Notes under the pieces: generated by a model
What the model was told of the DNA's origin: nothing
Databases searched by the model: none
The model's input: the letters and a program-made list of their open reading frames with translations, nothing else
Assembly (NCBI GenBank): GCA_017535725.1
Contig: JAFXTO010000026.1
Span: forward strand, 1-56,241
Direction: 5' to 3'
DNA from: Bacteroidaceae bacterium
Lineage (GTDB): Bacteria; Bacteroidota; Bacteroidia; Bacteroidales; Bacteroidaceae
Length of the DNA: 56,241 nucleotides
Program-made: the position numbers and the translations under genes
Part shown: positions 1 to 7,880 of the stretch, in pieces
Layout: each line of letters begins with the position of its first letter
Numbering within the stretch: position 1 is the first letter of the stretch

Positions 1-568
1 ACACTCTACACTAATAGAAGCGCCAGCCCTCTGCGGGCTCGGCAGCGCACGAACCTCGGCGCTCGCGCCGTTCGTGCACCTCCTGCGTACTCACCGAAGG
101 TCAGCTGCTATGCATTTCTGTGTTCTCAAAAAAAGTCCGAGTCTCTGCGCCTTTGCGCCTCCGCGTTTAAGAAAAGACACCAGCTTGCATAGATTTCTTT
201 TTGACTTTACACTCTAAACTATTGAACTACTCTACACTCTACACTAATATGGATTAATTTGTGATAAATTTGTGTAAAAGCCGAATCATACTCACCAGCA
301 TATCAGCATCAATTCTCTTTTCTCACATAAATTATCCATGAATTATCACTGCGCGATGTGGGTTGTTTTTTTCAACGCCGAGCCGCGGACGCGCGGATAT
401 CTTTGAGACACCTTTTTGCCCCTCAAAACTATAAAAGTCATCATTTATACTCAACAAAACCGAGATTTTACGTCATTTCTTCATGCAATTACTTCTGTCT
501 TTGTACATCATATCACTATTTGATGAGTTCTATTATTGTTTCTTCTTAAGGTTGGTTCTTTGAGGCTT
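1..568. other. Non-coding repeat-containing flank
   Basis: I see no convincing gene here. The stretch carries fragments of short intergenic repeats. The phrase ACTCTACACTAATA occurs at about 3-16 and again at 237-250. The block 101-195 (starting TCAGCTGCTATG and passing through CGCCTCCGCGTT) is a diverged direct repeat of 2555-2643. The block at about 310-345 is an inverted copy of 2430-2462. The possible 63-codon frame at 358-549 lacks any recognisable domain and has a composition like the surrounding repeat DNA, so I do not call it. Confidence 0.6.
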
Positions 569-2032
569 TCAGAATAAACGTAGGACATCTTCAGGTAGTA
601 GTGAGTTGCCTTGGTCTTCCTCTGGACGCACTTTGGTAAATAGTTTGATAATGACTTTCTTGCCATTCACAAAAGGTAGGAAAGGCACTATCATGTTGAT
701 GCCGTTTGTCAATAGCCGGCCATTTTCACCCGTCGTCCATTTGCACTCTCCTATCAGGATAGTTGTGTGGTCGAGCGATTCTGCCACTAAGTCCAATTCA
801 ATGTCCTTGACCTGCGGTCGAGCCAGCTCACGCTCGGCAGATTCGATGCAAGCATCGCTCTGCTCTCGCTTAATCGCAGCCTTACTATCAGGCTTGCCTT
901 CTTCGTTCATCACGGTAATCTTTCCCCACCAGCGACGGCACATTCCGTATGCGATTCCATCTACCACGTTTCCGCTCACGGCATCCCGACAGATGTGCTC
1001 CCACCAGTAGCCGACATGTCCTGGGAAATCCCTTTCGAAAGCTACTTTTACAGGCACATCGCGTCTCAGTTGGATAAACGACTTGTTTGGAACAACGAAC
1101 TTATTGTAAAAATGTAGAAAAGGATCCGCAATCCTATAAAGGCTTTTCTTTGACGATTTTGCAGATTCGCCAAAGGGGACTTCTTTCTCCAAATAACCTA
1201 AATCTGTCAATTTGGCCAAAGGCCTGGAAAGATTCGTCGCAGGTTCTCCAAGTCTGGAGGCAATCTCAGAGAGGCGATTGGTTCCGCTTCCGATGACGGA
1301 CATGATGGTCGAGGTCTTGACGATATCTTTCATGTCATCCCGGAAGAGGCGCAGGGGTTCCTCATACAAGGCACCCATATCCGACAGGACATGTTCCCAA
1401 ATGGCATCCCTCAGTGTGGGGGAAGACTCTGCCAATTTCCAGTAGCGTGGCACACCTCCCCATACGGCATAATGCTCGATGCAGGCCTGAGCATCCAGAT
1501 CCAGTGCCTCCTGTAGATAGTTGACGGCAATAGCCTTCATGCCGAAGTCGGCATCTATCCTTCCGTACAATGGCGAGCTTTCGTCGTGGGTAAGGTTATA
1601 CATCATTTGCTGGGACGAGCCACACAGAATCAAGTTGTACTTCAGTTTGTCTGTCTTTGAATCGAGCAAGCCCTGAATGATAGAAGGAAGTGATGGGCTA
1701 CCTTCCACGAGGTAAGGAAACTCATCAAGGCAGAGAGTAATCCTTTCTGTTACGCGATGATTAATGGCCACAAGGAGTGCACGCCAGTCCTTATACACGG
1801 CATCATTGAAGCCTGGGAAGACATGAGCCGCCATACTGGAGAGCCCAGCCATTTGGTTGGCTGGATCTGTCCGATCGGCTTCATAGTAGATGTCTTTTTC
1901 TCCGAGAACCTTTCCAATAAGGGTTGATTTACCAATCCTGCGCCGTCCACGAATGATGACGAATGACGGCGAATCTGCCTTCACCAGCTGTTGAAGACGC
2001 GCCATCTCTTTCTCTCTATCTACGAATTTCAT
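569..2032 (-). CDS. AAA-family ATPase with DUF234-type C-terminus
   Basis: Predicted 487-residue P-loop ATPase of the archaeal-ATPase/DUF234 family, common as single accessory genes in Bacteroidales. Walker A reads GRRRIGKST (residues 29-37), a Walker B-like strand ends in LCLDEFPYL (about 98-106), and a sensor-like LILCGSSQQ follows. A winged-helix-like segment lies around residues 240-290. The C-terminal part has ELDLVAES followed by ILIGECKW, the order of acidic and lysine residues seen in PD-(D/E)xK nuclease-like folds. The biological role of this family is unknown. The gene stands alone, bounded on both sides by repeat DNA, which suggests it is accessory. The start is the ATG at 2032, just downstream of an operator-like inverted repeat. 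Confidence 0.85.
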   Translation of the reverse strand: MKFVDREKEMARLQQLVKADSPSFVIIRGRRRIGKSTLIGKVLGEKDIYYEADRTDPANQMAGLSSMAAHVFPGFNDAVYKDWRALLVAINHRVTERITLCLDEFPYLVEGSPSLPSIIQGLLDSKTDKLKYNLILCGSSQQMMYNLTHDESSPLYGRIDADFGMKAIAVNYLQEALDLDAQACIEHYAVWGGVPRYWKLAESSPTLRDAIWEHVLSDMGALYEEPLRLFRDDMKDIVKTSTIMSVIGSGTNRLSEIASRLGEPATNLSRPLAKLTDLGYLEKEVPFGESAKSSKKSLYRIADPFLHFYNKFVVPNKSFIQLRRDVPVKVAFERDFPGHVGYWWEHICRDAVSGNVVDGIAYGMCRRWWGKITVMNEEGKPDSKAAIKREQSDACIESAERELARPQVKDIELDLVAESLDHTTILIGECKWTTGENGRLLTNGINMIVPFLPFVNGKKVIIKLFTKVRPEEDQGNSLLPEDVLRLF

Positions 2033-2043
2033 ATTTCAAATAA

Positions 2044-2078
2044 TTATGCTCGTTAAACATAATGTTCTATAAGCATAA
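2044..2078 (-). promoter_or_regulatory. Operator-like repeats upstream of ATPase gene
   Basis: Between 12 and 46 bases upstream of the ATPase start, arms TTATGCT (2044-2050) and AGCATAA (2072-2078) form an inverted repeat. On the minus strand, TTATGCTTA and TTATGTTTA also occur as direct repeats 16 bp apart (start to start). Symmetry this close to a start suggests a binding site or promoter region. The regulator is unknown. Confidence 0.4.
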
Positions 2079-2554
2079 CGTTAAAGCGCTCACTTTTATT
2101 GTGTCATATTCTGCAAATTTCTCAAATAAATCATTTCTTCCTGACGTTTCCGCTGTATTCCCGCATTCGATTCTTACTTGATTGGTCATCTGTTAGTACA
2201 AATTATTGGTGTTCCTTTTTCAAATTTTAACAGGAAAAGAGCGCACCCGTCACCAATCCCTCTCGCGTGCGCGCGGGCACGAGAGAACGGAAAATCTCGT
2301 CACTTCGTCACATTCTCATATAATTTATTGTATTCCAACGCGATAAAGTGTGACAAAGGGTGTGACGGAGCGTGACGAAGTGACGAAATCGTCACATCGT
2401 CACAATAATTCATGGATAATTCGTGGGATAATTTGTGGATAATTTATGTGAGAAAGAGAATTGCTGTTGGGTCGTGAGATGTGGGTCGTTTATCTCAACA
2501 TAGTTCTTATCTTTTTTATCTTCAACGCCGAGGCGCAGAGCCGCGGATGAAGTG

Positions 2555-2643
2555 TCAGCTGCTATGTCATTGTGACCTCAAAATCAGAACCTCTGCGATT
2601 CTGCGCCTCCGCGTTAGAGAAAAAAGGCCAGCTTACGTAGATT
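2555..2643 (+). repeat. Direct repeat copy bracketing the ATPase gene
   Basis: Diverged direct copy of 101-195. Shared landmarks in order are TCAGCTGCTATG, CTCAAAA, CTCTGCG, GCGCCTCCGCGTT and CCAGCTT. The two copies flank the ATPase gene. Versions of the GCGCCTCCGCGTT phrase are, as far as I recall, common between genes in Bacteroidales, so this may be a general intergenic repeat. Confidence 0.5.
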
Positions 2644-2831
2644 CATCTTTACATGAATTTATCATGAATTTAACCATGAATTTATCCATGAATTTATCCA
2701 TGAATTCAGCAAGAATTAGGGTCAAATTCGATACAATTTTCCATAAAATCACCATTTTCGTCACTTCGTCACACTCCGTCACACTTTTCGTCACAATTAT
2801 AAACATCTAATAGTCAATCAGTAGATTCATT

Positions 2832-2866
2832 AAAAATCCCGTCTGTGACGAAGTGACGGGATTTTT
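2832..2866. terminator. Terminator-like hairpin in left arm
   Basis: AAAAATCCCGTC (2832-2843) and GACGGGATTTTT (2855-2866) form a perfect 12-bp stem flanked by A and T runs, so it could terminate in either direction. The loop contains a GTGACGAAG motif. The inverted right arm has its counterpart at 52623-52657. Confidence 0.6.
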
Positions 2867-2922
2867 CTTTCTTTCGTGCCCGCGCGCGTACACGCGCGTA
2901 CGCGAAGGGAGCAAAGCATAAA

Positions 2923-3098
2923 CACATACGGACGTAAGTCCAATAAGATACGTATCTTAAGTCAAGAAGATACGGACGTGATGGCAATAAGATACGTATC
3001 TTAAATCAAGAAGATACTTATGTAAGTCCAATAAGATACGGACGTAATGCCAAACACATACGGACGAGTTGGCAAACACGTATGGACGAGTAGACCGA
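2923..3098 (+). repeat. Eight tandem 22-bp iteron-like units
   Basis: Exact 22-bp periodicity with units starting at 2923, 2945, 2967, 2989, 3011, 3033, 3055 and 3077. The approximate consensus is (c/a)A(g/c)ATACGGACGTnAnTnCAAn. Units 2 and 4 contain the perfect palindrome AAGATACGTATCTT. The array is followed directly by the palindrome TTGACAATTGTCAA. The unit length of about two helical turns, with conserved cores, resembles origin iterons or a multi-site protein-binding array. No replication gene is adjacent. Confidence 0.85.
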
Positions 3099-3213
3099 TT
3101 GACAATTGTCAAACGATCAACCCATCTATATGGATGCTCTACCTCAACATCAAGAATCAGGAGATAAGTATTGATTTCTTGGAAAAAAGGAGAGGGGTTC
3201 CAATTATTTTCAC

Positions 3214-3221
3214 TACCTTTG
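3214..3221 (+). promoter_or_regulatory. -7 box immediately upstream of vsr-like gene
   Basis: TACCTTTG fits the Bacteroidetes -7 form TAnnTTTG and ends only four bases before the ATG at 3226, so the transcript could be nearly leaderless. I see no clear TTTG at the -33 distance. Confidence 0.45.
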
Positions 3222-3225
3222 CCGC

Positions 3226-3768
3226 ATGGACGAAGCAAATAGGAGTCAACGCAGCAAGAATATGGCGGCTATTCGGTCGAAGGACACGAAGCCGGAGATG
3301 ATTGTGCGCCGTGGGCTGTGGAAACGAGGATTCAGATACAGGCTGAATCACAAGCGGTTGCCTGGGCATCCAGACTTGGTGCTGAGGAAATATCGCACGT
3401 GCATCTTCGTGAACGGATGCTTCTGGCACGGGCACCACATCAATTTACAATTTGACGATTTACGATTTACAATTTCTGACTCAGGGTGCTGTAAGATTCC
3501 AAAGACGAACAGGGAATTTTGGGTGACCAAGATTCGGAGGAACAAGGAACGGGACAAGGAGGAACTGCGCCGGTTGGCTGAGATGGGCTGGCACTGCATC
3601 ACGGTGTGGGAGTGCGAGCTGAAGCCGGCGGTAAGAGAACAGACGCTGGACTCCCTCGCCTTCACGTTGAACCACATCTTCCTGCAAGATCATTCGAAGA
3701 GGCAACTCTACGTGACCGCGGAGGAAGAAGACGAGGGTGTGATGATGGCAGCCGAGGAAGAGAGGTGA
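3226..3768 (+). CDS. vsr: Vsr-type DNA mismatch endonuclease
   Basis: Very-short-patch-repair endonuclease family. Vsr nicks next to T:G mismatches that arise by deamination of methylcytosine. Family landmarks are visible: SKDTKPEMIVRR near residue 20, LPGHPDLVL with the expected catalytic Asp at residue 50, GCFWHGHH at 64-71, IPKTNREFW at 91-99, and GWHCITVWECEL further on. An AT-rich segment encoding about 15 residues (72-86) interrupts the region between the GHH motif and CCKIPKTNREFW. Its DNA looks like a short intergenic repeat. The insert may be tolerated as a variable loop, but it lies close to the zinc-ligand region, so activity is uncertain. No cytosine methyltransferase gene is adjacent. 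The C-terminus extends past the usual family end with an acidic tail. Confidence 0.85.
   Translation: MDEANRSQRSKNMAAIRSKDTKPEMIVRRGLWKRGFRYRLNHKRLPGHPDLVLRKYRTCIFVNGCFWHGHHINLQFDDLRFTISDSGCCKIPKTNREFWVTKIRRNKERDKEELRRLAEMGWHCITVWECELKPAVREQTLDSLAFTLNHIFLQDHSKRQLYVTAEEEDEGVMMAAEEER
3440..3480 (+). repeat. AT-rich repeat inside vsr coding sequence
   Basis: The phrases ATTTACAATTTGACGATTTA and CGATTTACAATTT resemble the non-coding DNA at 10560-10580 (ACAATTTGACAATTTACGAT). They differ sharply in composition from the flanking vsr codons. The insertion keeps the reading frame. Confidence 0.55.
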
Positions 3769-3808
3769 AACAGGTATTGAAGATGAGGCTGACGCAGCAG
3801 CTATCCCC

Positions 3809-6004
3809 TCACTTCAGGTGGTCGTTAAACCACTGGATGATACTGCGGTAAAGGTGGAGACGGGTGTTGCCGCCGTAGATGCTGTGGTTGCGGTTGGTGT
3901 AAACGAGTTGCATGAAGGGTTGGTCGGCTTGCACCAACGCTTCGGTAAATTCAGAGGTATTACGCAGATGGACGTTGTCGTCTGCCGAGCCGTGGCAGAG
4001 GAGCAGGGCGCCATGTAGCTTGGAGGCACGGGTCATGGGATTCTCATCGTAGCCCGAGGGGTTCTCCTGCGGGGTGCGCATGAAGCGTTCGGTATATACA
4101 GAGTCGTAGAAACGGTAGTTCGTGACGGGAGCCACGGCGACGCCGGCAGCGAAGACACCACGACCCTCGGTCATAGACATCAGGGTGCAGAAGCCACCGT
4201 AGGACCATCCCCAGATGCCGATATGTTCCTTGTCAACGTAGGGAAGGGAGCCGAGATAGAGGGCGGTCTCCACCTGGTCTTTGGCCTCCAGAACGCCGAG
4301 GTGCTGGTAGGTCTGCTTCTCGAACTGTGCTCCACGTCCTCCTGTACCGCGACCATCGACACAGACGCAGAGGTAGCCCTGCTCCGCAAGGTAACGCTCC
4401 ATCATGGCGCCACCCATATTGCCGACGTTCCACTGGTCCAGCACTTGCTGCGAGCCGGGACCGCTGTACTGGTACATGATGACCGGGTAGCGACGCTGCG
4501 GATTGAAATCCACGGGTTTGACCATGTAGCCGTTCAGCTGCACGCCCTCGCTGGTCTGGAACGTGAAGAACTCTGGCTGAGGCAAGTTTGAACGCTCTAC
4601 CTTCGTCTTCAGTTCTGCATTATCCCTCAGGGTCTGAAGTACCTTGCCACGGGCATCGTTCAACGTGATGACCGGCGGGGTGCTGACGCTGCTGTAAGTG
4701 TTCATGTAGTACTTGAAGTTACGGGAGAAGACGGCGCTGTTGGTACCCTTCTGGGTGGACAGCGGAGTTATCTTGCCCTTGGAATCTGCCCGACAGATGG
4801 TACGATACTGAGGGCCTTCCTGATTGGCGGCAAAGAAACAGTCGCCGGTCTGAGGGTTGTAGCCATAGAAGTCCGTGACGACATACTGTCCGCTGGTCAT
4901 CGTGCGAACGAGCGTCCCGTTGAGGTCATAGAGGTAGAGGTGGTTGTAGCCCGAGCGCTCGCTCATGAGCACAAAGCCATCGTCGAAGAGCTGCAGTGCC
5001 TTGTAGGGCTCTTCCGTGATATAAGGTTCCACCTGGTCGCGCACGATCAGCTTGCACTCCGTGGAGCGCGGGTTGGCGGCATAAATGTCCAAGCGGTCCT
5101 GATGACGGTTCTGAGTCAGCACCAATAGTTTCTCCGGGTCGCTGGTGAAACGGATGCGGGGCACGTAGCCGTCCTTGTCCAAAGGAAGCTTCATCTGGCG
5201 AATGACGTGGCTCTTGATGTCATAGCTGTGAACGGTGACGGTAGAGTTGGTCTCTCCAGCCATCGGATATTTATAGGTATAGGCTCCCGGATAGGTGGCG
5301 AACTCCTGTCGCTGGGGTTCCAGACCTCGGTAGAGGGGGAAGGAGTACTGGGGCACAGCGCTCTCGTCGTAGCGAATCCAGGCAATCATAGTCCCATCGG
5401 CATTGAAGTCAAAGGCACGGTCGAAGCTGAACTCCTCCTCGTTGACCCAATCCGGCTTACCGTTGATGACCTTATTGAACTCGCCGTCCTTAGTGACCTG
5501 ACTTTCGGAATTGTTGTATAACAACTTGACGAGGAAGAGATTACCCTCACGGACGAAGGCTATCATCGTGCCGTCCTTAGAGAAGGCTGGGACCTCTTGC
5601 GGACCGCCGTCACTCAGGGGAACCAGGGTGTGGTTGCGTACATTATATATATAATACACCGCCGTAGCCGAATGGCGATAGATGGGCTTGCGGTCGGTCT
5701 GTATGAGGATGGTCTGCTCATCGGGACTGAGGATATAGCCCGAAACGTGTTCCACGCGGACGTCCCCTATGGTGTTGGTGGCATCGAAGAGCACACCCAC
5801 TTCCTCGCCCGTCCGGAACGAATGAGCCACAATACGATTACCCTCCAACTGGGCGTAGCGTTCGCCGTCGGCCAGGGGACGCACTCCATGGATACTGGAT
5901 GCGCCGTATTCACCACGCAGGATTTGCTCTAAAGTAAGGCTTCCAGCCTCCAAATGCATCGCAGCAAACAGCATTGTGAGCAGCGAGAGAAGAAAATGTT
6001 TCAT
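3809..6004 (-). CDS. Dipeptidyl peptidase IV (S9B family)
   Basis: Serine exopeptidase that removes Xaa-Pro or Xaa-Ala dipeptides in the periplasm. About 731 residues when started at the ATG at 6004, where MKHFLLSLLTMLFAAMHLEA makes a signal peptide. The longer frame back to 6157 would place 51 non-signal residues first and would run over the promoter, so I reject it. The N-terminal half is beta-propeller-like (repeated SPDEQT, SKDGTMIAFV, NADGTMIAWI blades). The C-terminal alpha/beta hydrolase has GWSYGG (Ser about 601), GSADDNVH (Asp about 676) and NRNHSIYGG (His about 707), the S9 catalytic triad. It is transcribed divergently from gdhA. Confidence 0.93.
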   Translation of the reverse strand: MKHFLLSLLTMLFAAMHLEAGSLTLEQILRGEYGASSIHGVRPLADGERYAQLEGNRIVAHSFRTGEEVGVLFDATNTIGDVRVEHVSGYILSPDEQTILIQTDRKPIYRHSATAVYYIYNVRNHTLVPLSDGGPQEVPAFSKDGTMIAFVREGNLFLVKLLYNNSESQVTKDGEFNKVINGKPDWVNEEEFSFDRAFDFNADGTMIAWIRYDESAVPQYSFPLYRGLEPQRQEFATYPGAYTYKYPMAGETNSTVTVHSYDIKSHVIRQMKLPLDKDGYVPRIRFTSDPEKLLVLTQNRHQDRLDIYAANPRSTECKLIVRDQVEPYITEEPYKALQLFDDGFVLMSERSGYNHLYLYDLNGTLVRTMTSGQYVVTDFYGYNPQTGDCFFAANQEGPQYRTICRADSKGKITPLSTQKGTNSAVFSRNFKYYMNTYSSVSTPPVITLNDARGKVLQTLRDNAELKTKVERSNLPQPEFFTFQTSEGVQLNGYMVKPVDFNPQRRYPVIMYQYSGPGSQQVLDQWNVGNMGGAMMERYLAEQGYLCVCVDGRGTGGRGAQFEKQTYQHLGVLEAKDQVETALYLGSLPYVDKEHIGIWGWSYGGFCTLMSMTEGRGVFAAGVAVAPVTNYRFYDSVYTERFMRTPQENPSGYDENPMTRASKLHGALLLCHGSADDNVHLRNTSEFTEALVQADQPFMQLVYTNRNHSIYGGNTRLHLYRSIIQWFNDHLK

Positions 6005-6039
6005 AGTCGAAATATAACGTTTATTCGTGATTTCTGCCA

Positions 6040-6071
6040 CAAAAGTAGCGTTTGTTTTCCAAATAACCAAA
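6040..6071 (-). promoter_or_regulatory. Promoter of dipeptidyl peptidase gene
   Basis: Read on the minus strand, TTTG (6071-6068), a 20-nt spacer and TACTTTTG (6047-6040) fit the Bacteroidetes -33/-7 consensus. The ATG lies 36 bases further on. Confidence 0.75.
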
Positions 6072-6162
6072 CTTTCGGCACTTTTGATGCATCTTTTGAC
6101 GAAAAAAGCATCATTCAGCAGGAAGGAACAGGTGGCATGGACTGAAAAAAAGTGCAAAAAGT

Positions 6163-6194
6163 TTTGGCTGATACAAAATTAAAGGCTACATTTG
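6163..6194 (+). promoter_or_regulatory. Promoter of gdhA
   Basis: TTTG (6163-6166), a 20-nt spacer and TACATTTG (6187-6194) match the consensus. Transcription starting just downstream would give a leader of about 280 nt that contains the whole 8-bp repeat tract. Confidence 0.75.
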
Positions 6195-6240
6195 CGGCGT
6201 AAAAGGAAGATATCGGAGAAAACGCATCCACAAACGAACT

Positions 6241-6472
6241 TATAAACTCAAAAACTCATAAACTTATAAACTCAAAAACTAATAAACTTGTAAACTTGTA
6301 AACTTGTAAACTTATAAACTTGTAAACTCATAAACTCAAAAACTCATAAACTCATAAACTTACAAACTTATAAACTTGTAAACTCATAAACTTATAAACT
6401 TGTAAACTCATAAACTTGTAAACTCAAAAACTCATAAACTCAAAAACTCATAAACTCATAAACTTATAAACT
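6241..6472 (+). repeat. 29 phased copies of an 8-bp repeat in gdhA leader
   Basis: Uninterrupted 8-bp units of the form NNNAAACT run from 6241 to 6472. The variable triplets are mainly TAT, CAA, CAT and TGT. Every unit keeps AAACT. The tract ends 7 bases before the gdhA ATG and lies downstream of the gdhA promoter, so it should be transcribed. Confidence 0.9.
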
Positions 6473-6479
6473 TACTCTC

Positions 6480-7817
6480 ATGAAAATTGAAACCATCATG
6501 GCCCATCTGGAGGCCAAACATCCAGGAGAGAAGGAGTACCTGCAAGCTGTGCGCGAGGTACTCATGAGTATCGAAGAGGTCTATAACCAGCATCCCGAGT
6601 TCGAGCGAGCCAAGCTCATCGAGCGTCTGGTGGAACCCGAACGTATCATCACCTTCCGCGTGCCCTGGGTGGACGACAAGGGTGAGGTGCAGGTGAACCT
6701 GGGTTACCGCGTACAGTTCAACAGTGCCATCGGCCCCTACAAAGGCGGCTTGCGGTTCCACGCCTCGGTGAACCTCTCGATTCTGAAGTTCCTGGGCTTC
6801 GAGCAGACCTTCAAGAACGCCCTGACGACCCTGCCTATGGGTGGCGGCAAGGGAGGTTCGGACTTCAGCCCCCGCGGCAAGAGCGATGCGGAAATCATGC
6901 GTTTCTGCCAGGCGTTCATGAGCGAACTCTATCGCTACATCGGCCCGGAGATTGACGTGCCTGCAGGCGACATCGGAGTAGGAGCCCGCGAAATTGGCTA
7001 TCTCTTCGGACAATACAAGAAGCTGACACGCGACTGGAGTGGTGTGCTCACGGGCAAGGGCCTGGAGTACGGCGGCTCGCTGGTGCGTCCAGAGGCCACA
7101 GGCTTCGGCGGCCTCTACTTCGTGAACGAAATGCTGAACACGCACGGTAAGGAAATCAAAGGCAAGACGGTAGCCATCAGCGGATTCGGCAATGTGGCAT
7201 GGGGCGCCGCAACCAAGGCCACTCAGCTGGGTGCCAAGGTGATGACTATCAGCGGCCCCGATGGATACATCTATGATCCCGAAGGCATCAGCGGCGAGAA
7301 GATTGACTACTTGTTGGAGCTCCGCAATTCAGGTAACGACATCTGTGAGCCCTACGCCGAGGAATTCCCCGAAGCTACCTTCTATCCTGGCCGCAAGCCC
7401 TGGGAGGTCAAATGCGACATCGCGCTGCCCTGCGCCACCCAGAATGAGCTGAACGGCGACGATGCACGCCAACTCATCCAGAACGGCGTGCAATGCGTAG
7501 GCGAGATTTCCAATATGGGTTGTACGCCAGAGGCCATCGATGCTTTTATCGAAGCCAAGATGATCTTTGCCCCGGGCAAGGCCGTCAACGCCGGAGGCGT
7601 AGCTACTTCCGGACTTGAGATGAGCCAGAACGCCATGCACATCAGTTGGAGCGCAGAGGAAGTGGACCAGCGCCTGCACCATATCATGCACGCCATCCAC
7701 GCCCAGTGCGTCAAGTACGGAACGGAGCCCGACGGATATGTCAACTACGTGAAGGGTGCAAACATCGCCGGATTCATGAAGGTCGCAAAAGCAATGATGG
7801 CACAAGGAATTGTCTGA
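6480..7817 (+). CDS. gdhA: Glutamate dehydrogenase (hexameric, probably NADP)
   Basis: Catalyses reversible reductive amination of 2-oxoglutarate to glutamate, a main ammonia-assimilation route in Bacteroidales. The 445-residue length is typical of the bacterial hexameric enzyme. Visible motifs: GPYKGGLRFH (about residues 83-92), LPMGGGKGGSDF (about 117-128), the DVPAGDIGVG active-site segment, and a Rossmann-type ISGFGNVAWG (about 235-244). The start is the ATG at 6480, directly after the repeat tract. It has its own promoter about 290 bp upstream and a strong palindrome downstream, so it is probably monocistronic. Confidence 0.96.
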   Translation: MKIETIMAHLEAKHPGEKEYLQAVREVLMSIEEVYNQHPEFERAKLIERLVEPERIITFRVPWVDDKGEVQVNLGYRVQFNSAIGPYKGGLRFHASVNLSILKFLGFEQTFKNALTTLPMGGGKGGSDFSPRGKSDAEIMRFCQAFMSELYRYIGPEIDVPAGDIGVGAREIGYLFGQYKKLTRDWSGVLTGKGLEYGGSLVRPEATGFGGLYFVNEMLNTHGKEIKGKTVAISGFGNVAWGAATKATQLGAKVMTISGPDGYIYDPEGISGEKIDYLLELRNSGNDICEPYAEEFPEATFYPGRKPWEVKCDIALPCATQNELNGDDARQLIQNGVQCVGEISNMGCTPEAIDAFIEAKMIFAPGKAVNAGGVATSGLEMSQNAMHISWSAEEVDQRLHHIMHAIHAQCVKYGTEPDGYVNYVKGANIAGFMKVAKAMMAQGIV

Positions 7818-7843
7818 TTCGACCTTTGCGGTTCTAACTATAA

Positions 7844-7878
7844 ATTACCGAGTCCACTTCGGAAGTGGACTCGGTAAT
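7844..7878. terminator. Perfect 35-bp palindrome after gdhA
   Basis: Arms of 17 bp (starting ATTACCGAGTCCACTTC) pair perfectly around a single central G at 7861. It lies 27 bases after the gdhA stop, so it is probably the transcript end, although no long T run follows. A protein-binding palindrome is an alternative. Confidence 0.55.
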
Positions 7879-7880
7879 TA

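Larger units (their letters stand above)
2249..3112 (+). repeat. Left arm of large composite inverted repeat
   Basis: This arm is matched in reverse complement by 52354-53620. Its parts in order are: a GC-rich alternating purine-pyrimidine stretch (GCGCGCGGGCACGAGAG, about 2268); clusters of TGACG and CGTCA motifs (2300-2405); AT-rich ATG-AATTT repeats (2640-2705); another TGACG cluster (2757-2800); a terminator-like hairpin (2832-2866); a second GC-rich alternating stretch (2877-2905); eight 22-bp units (2923-3098); and the palindrome TTGACAATTGTCAA (3099-3112). It contains no credible gene. The short frames at 2178-2375, 2481-2810 and 2957-3301 overlap the repeats and have no recognisable domains. 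Confidence 0.85.

Noticed and set aside
2923-3098. CRISPR array
   Set aside because: The 22-bp units are contiguous without spacers and no cas gene is nearby.
2481-3301. Short plus-strand frames in the left arm
   Set aside because: They translate repeat units (for example MNLTMNLSMNLSMN), have no domain and overlap the array.
6005-6157. N-terminal extension of the dipeptidyl peptidase
   Set aside because: It would overlap the promoter boxes and would bury the signal peptide 51 residues in.
6241-6472. CRISPR-like or coding tandem repeat
   Set aside because: The 8-bp period is not a multiple of three, there are no spacers, and the tract lies in an untranslated leader.
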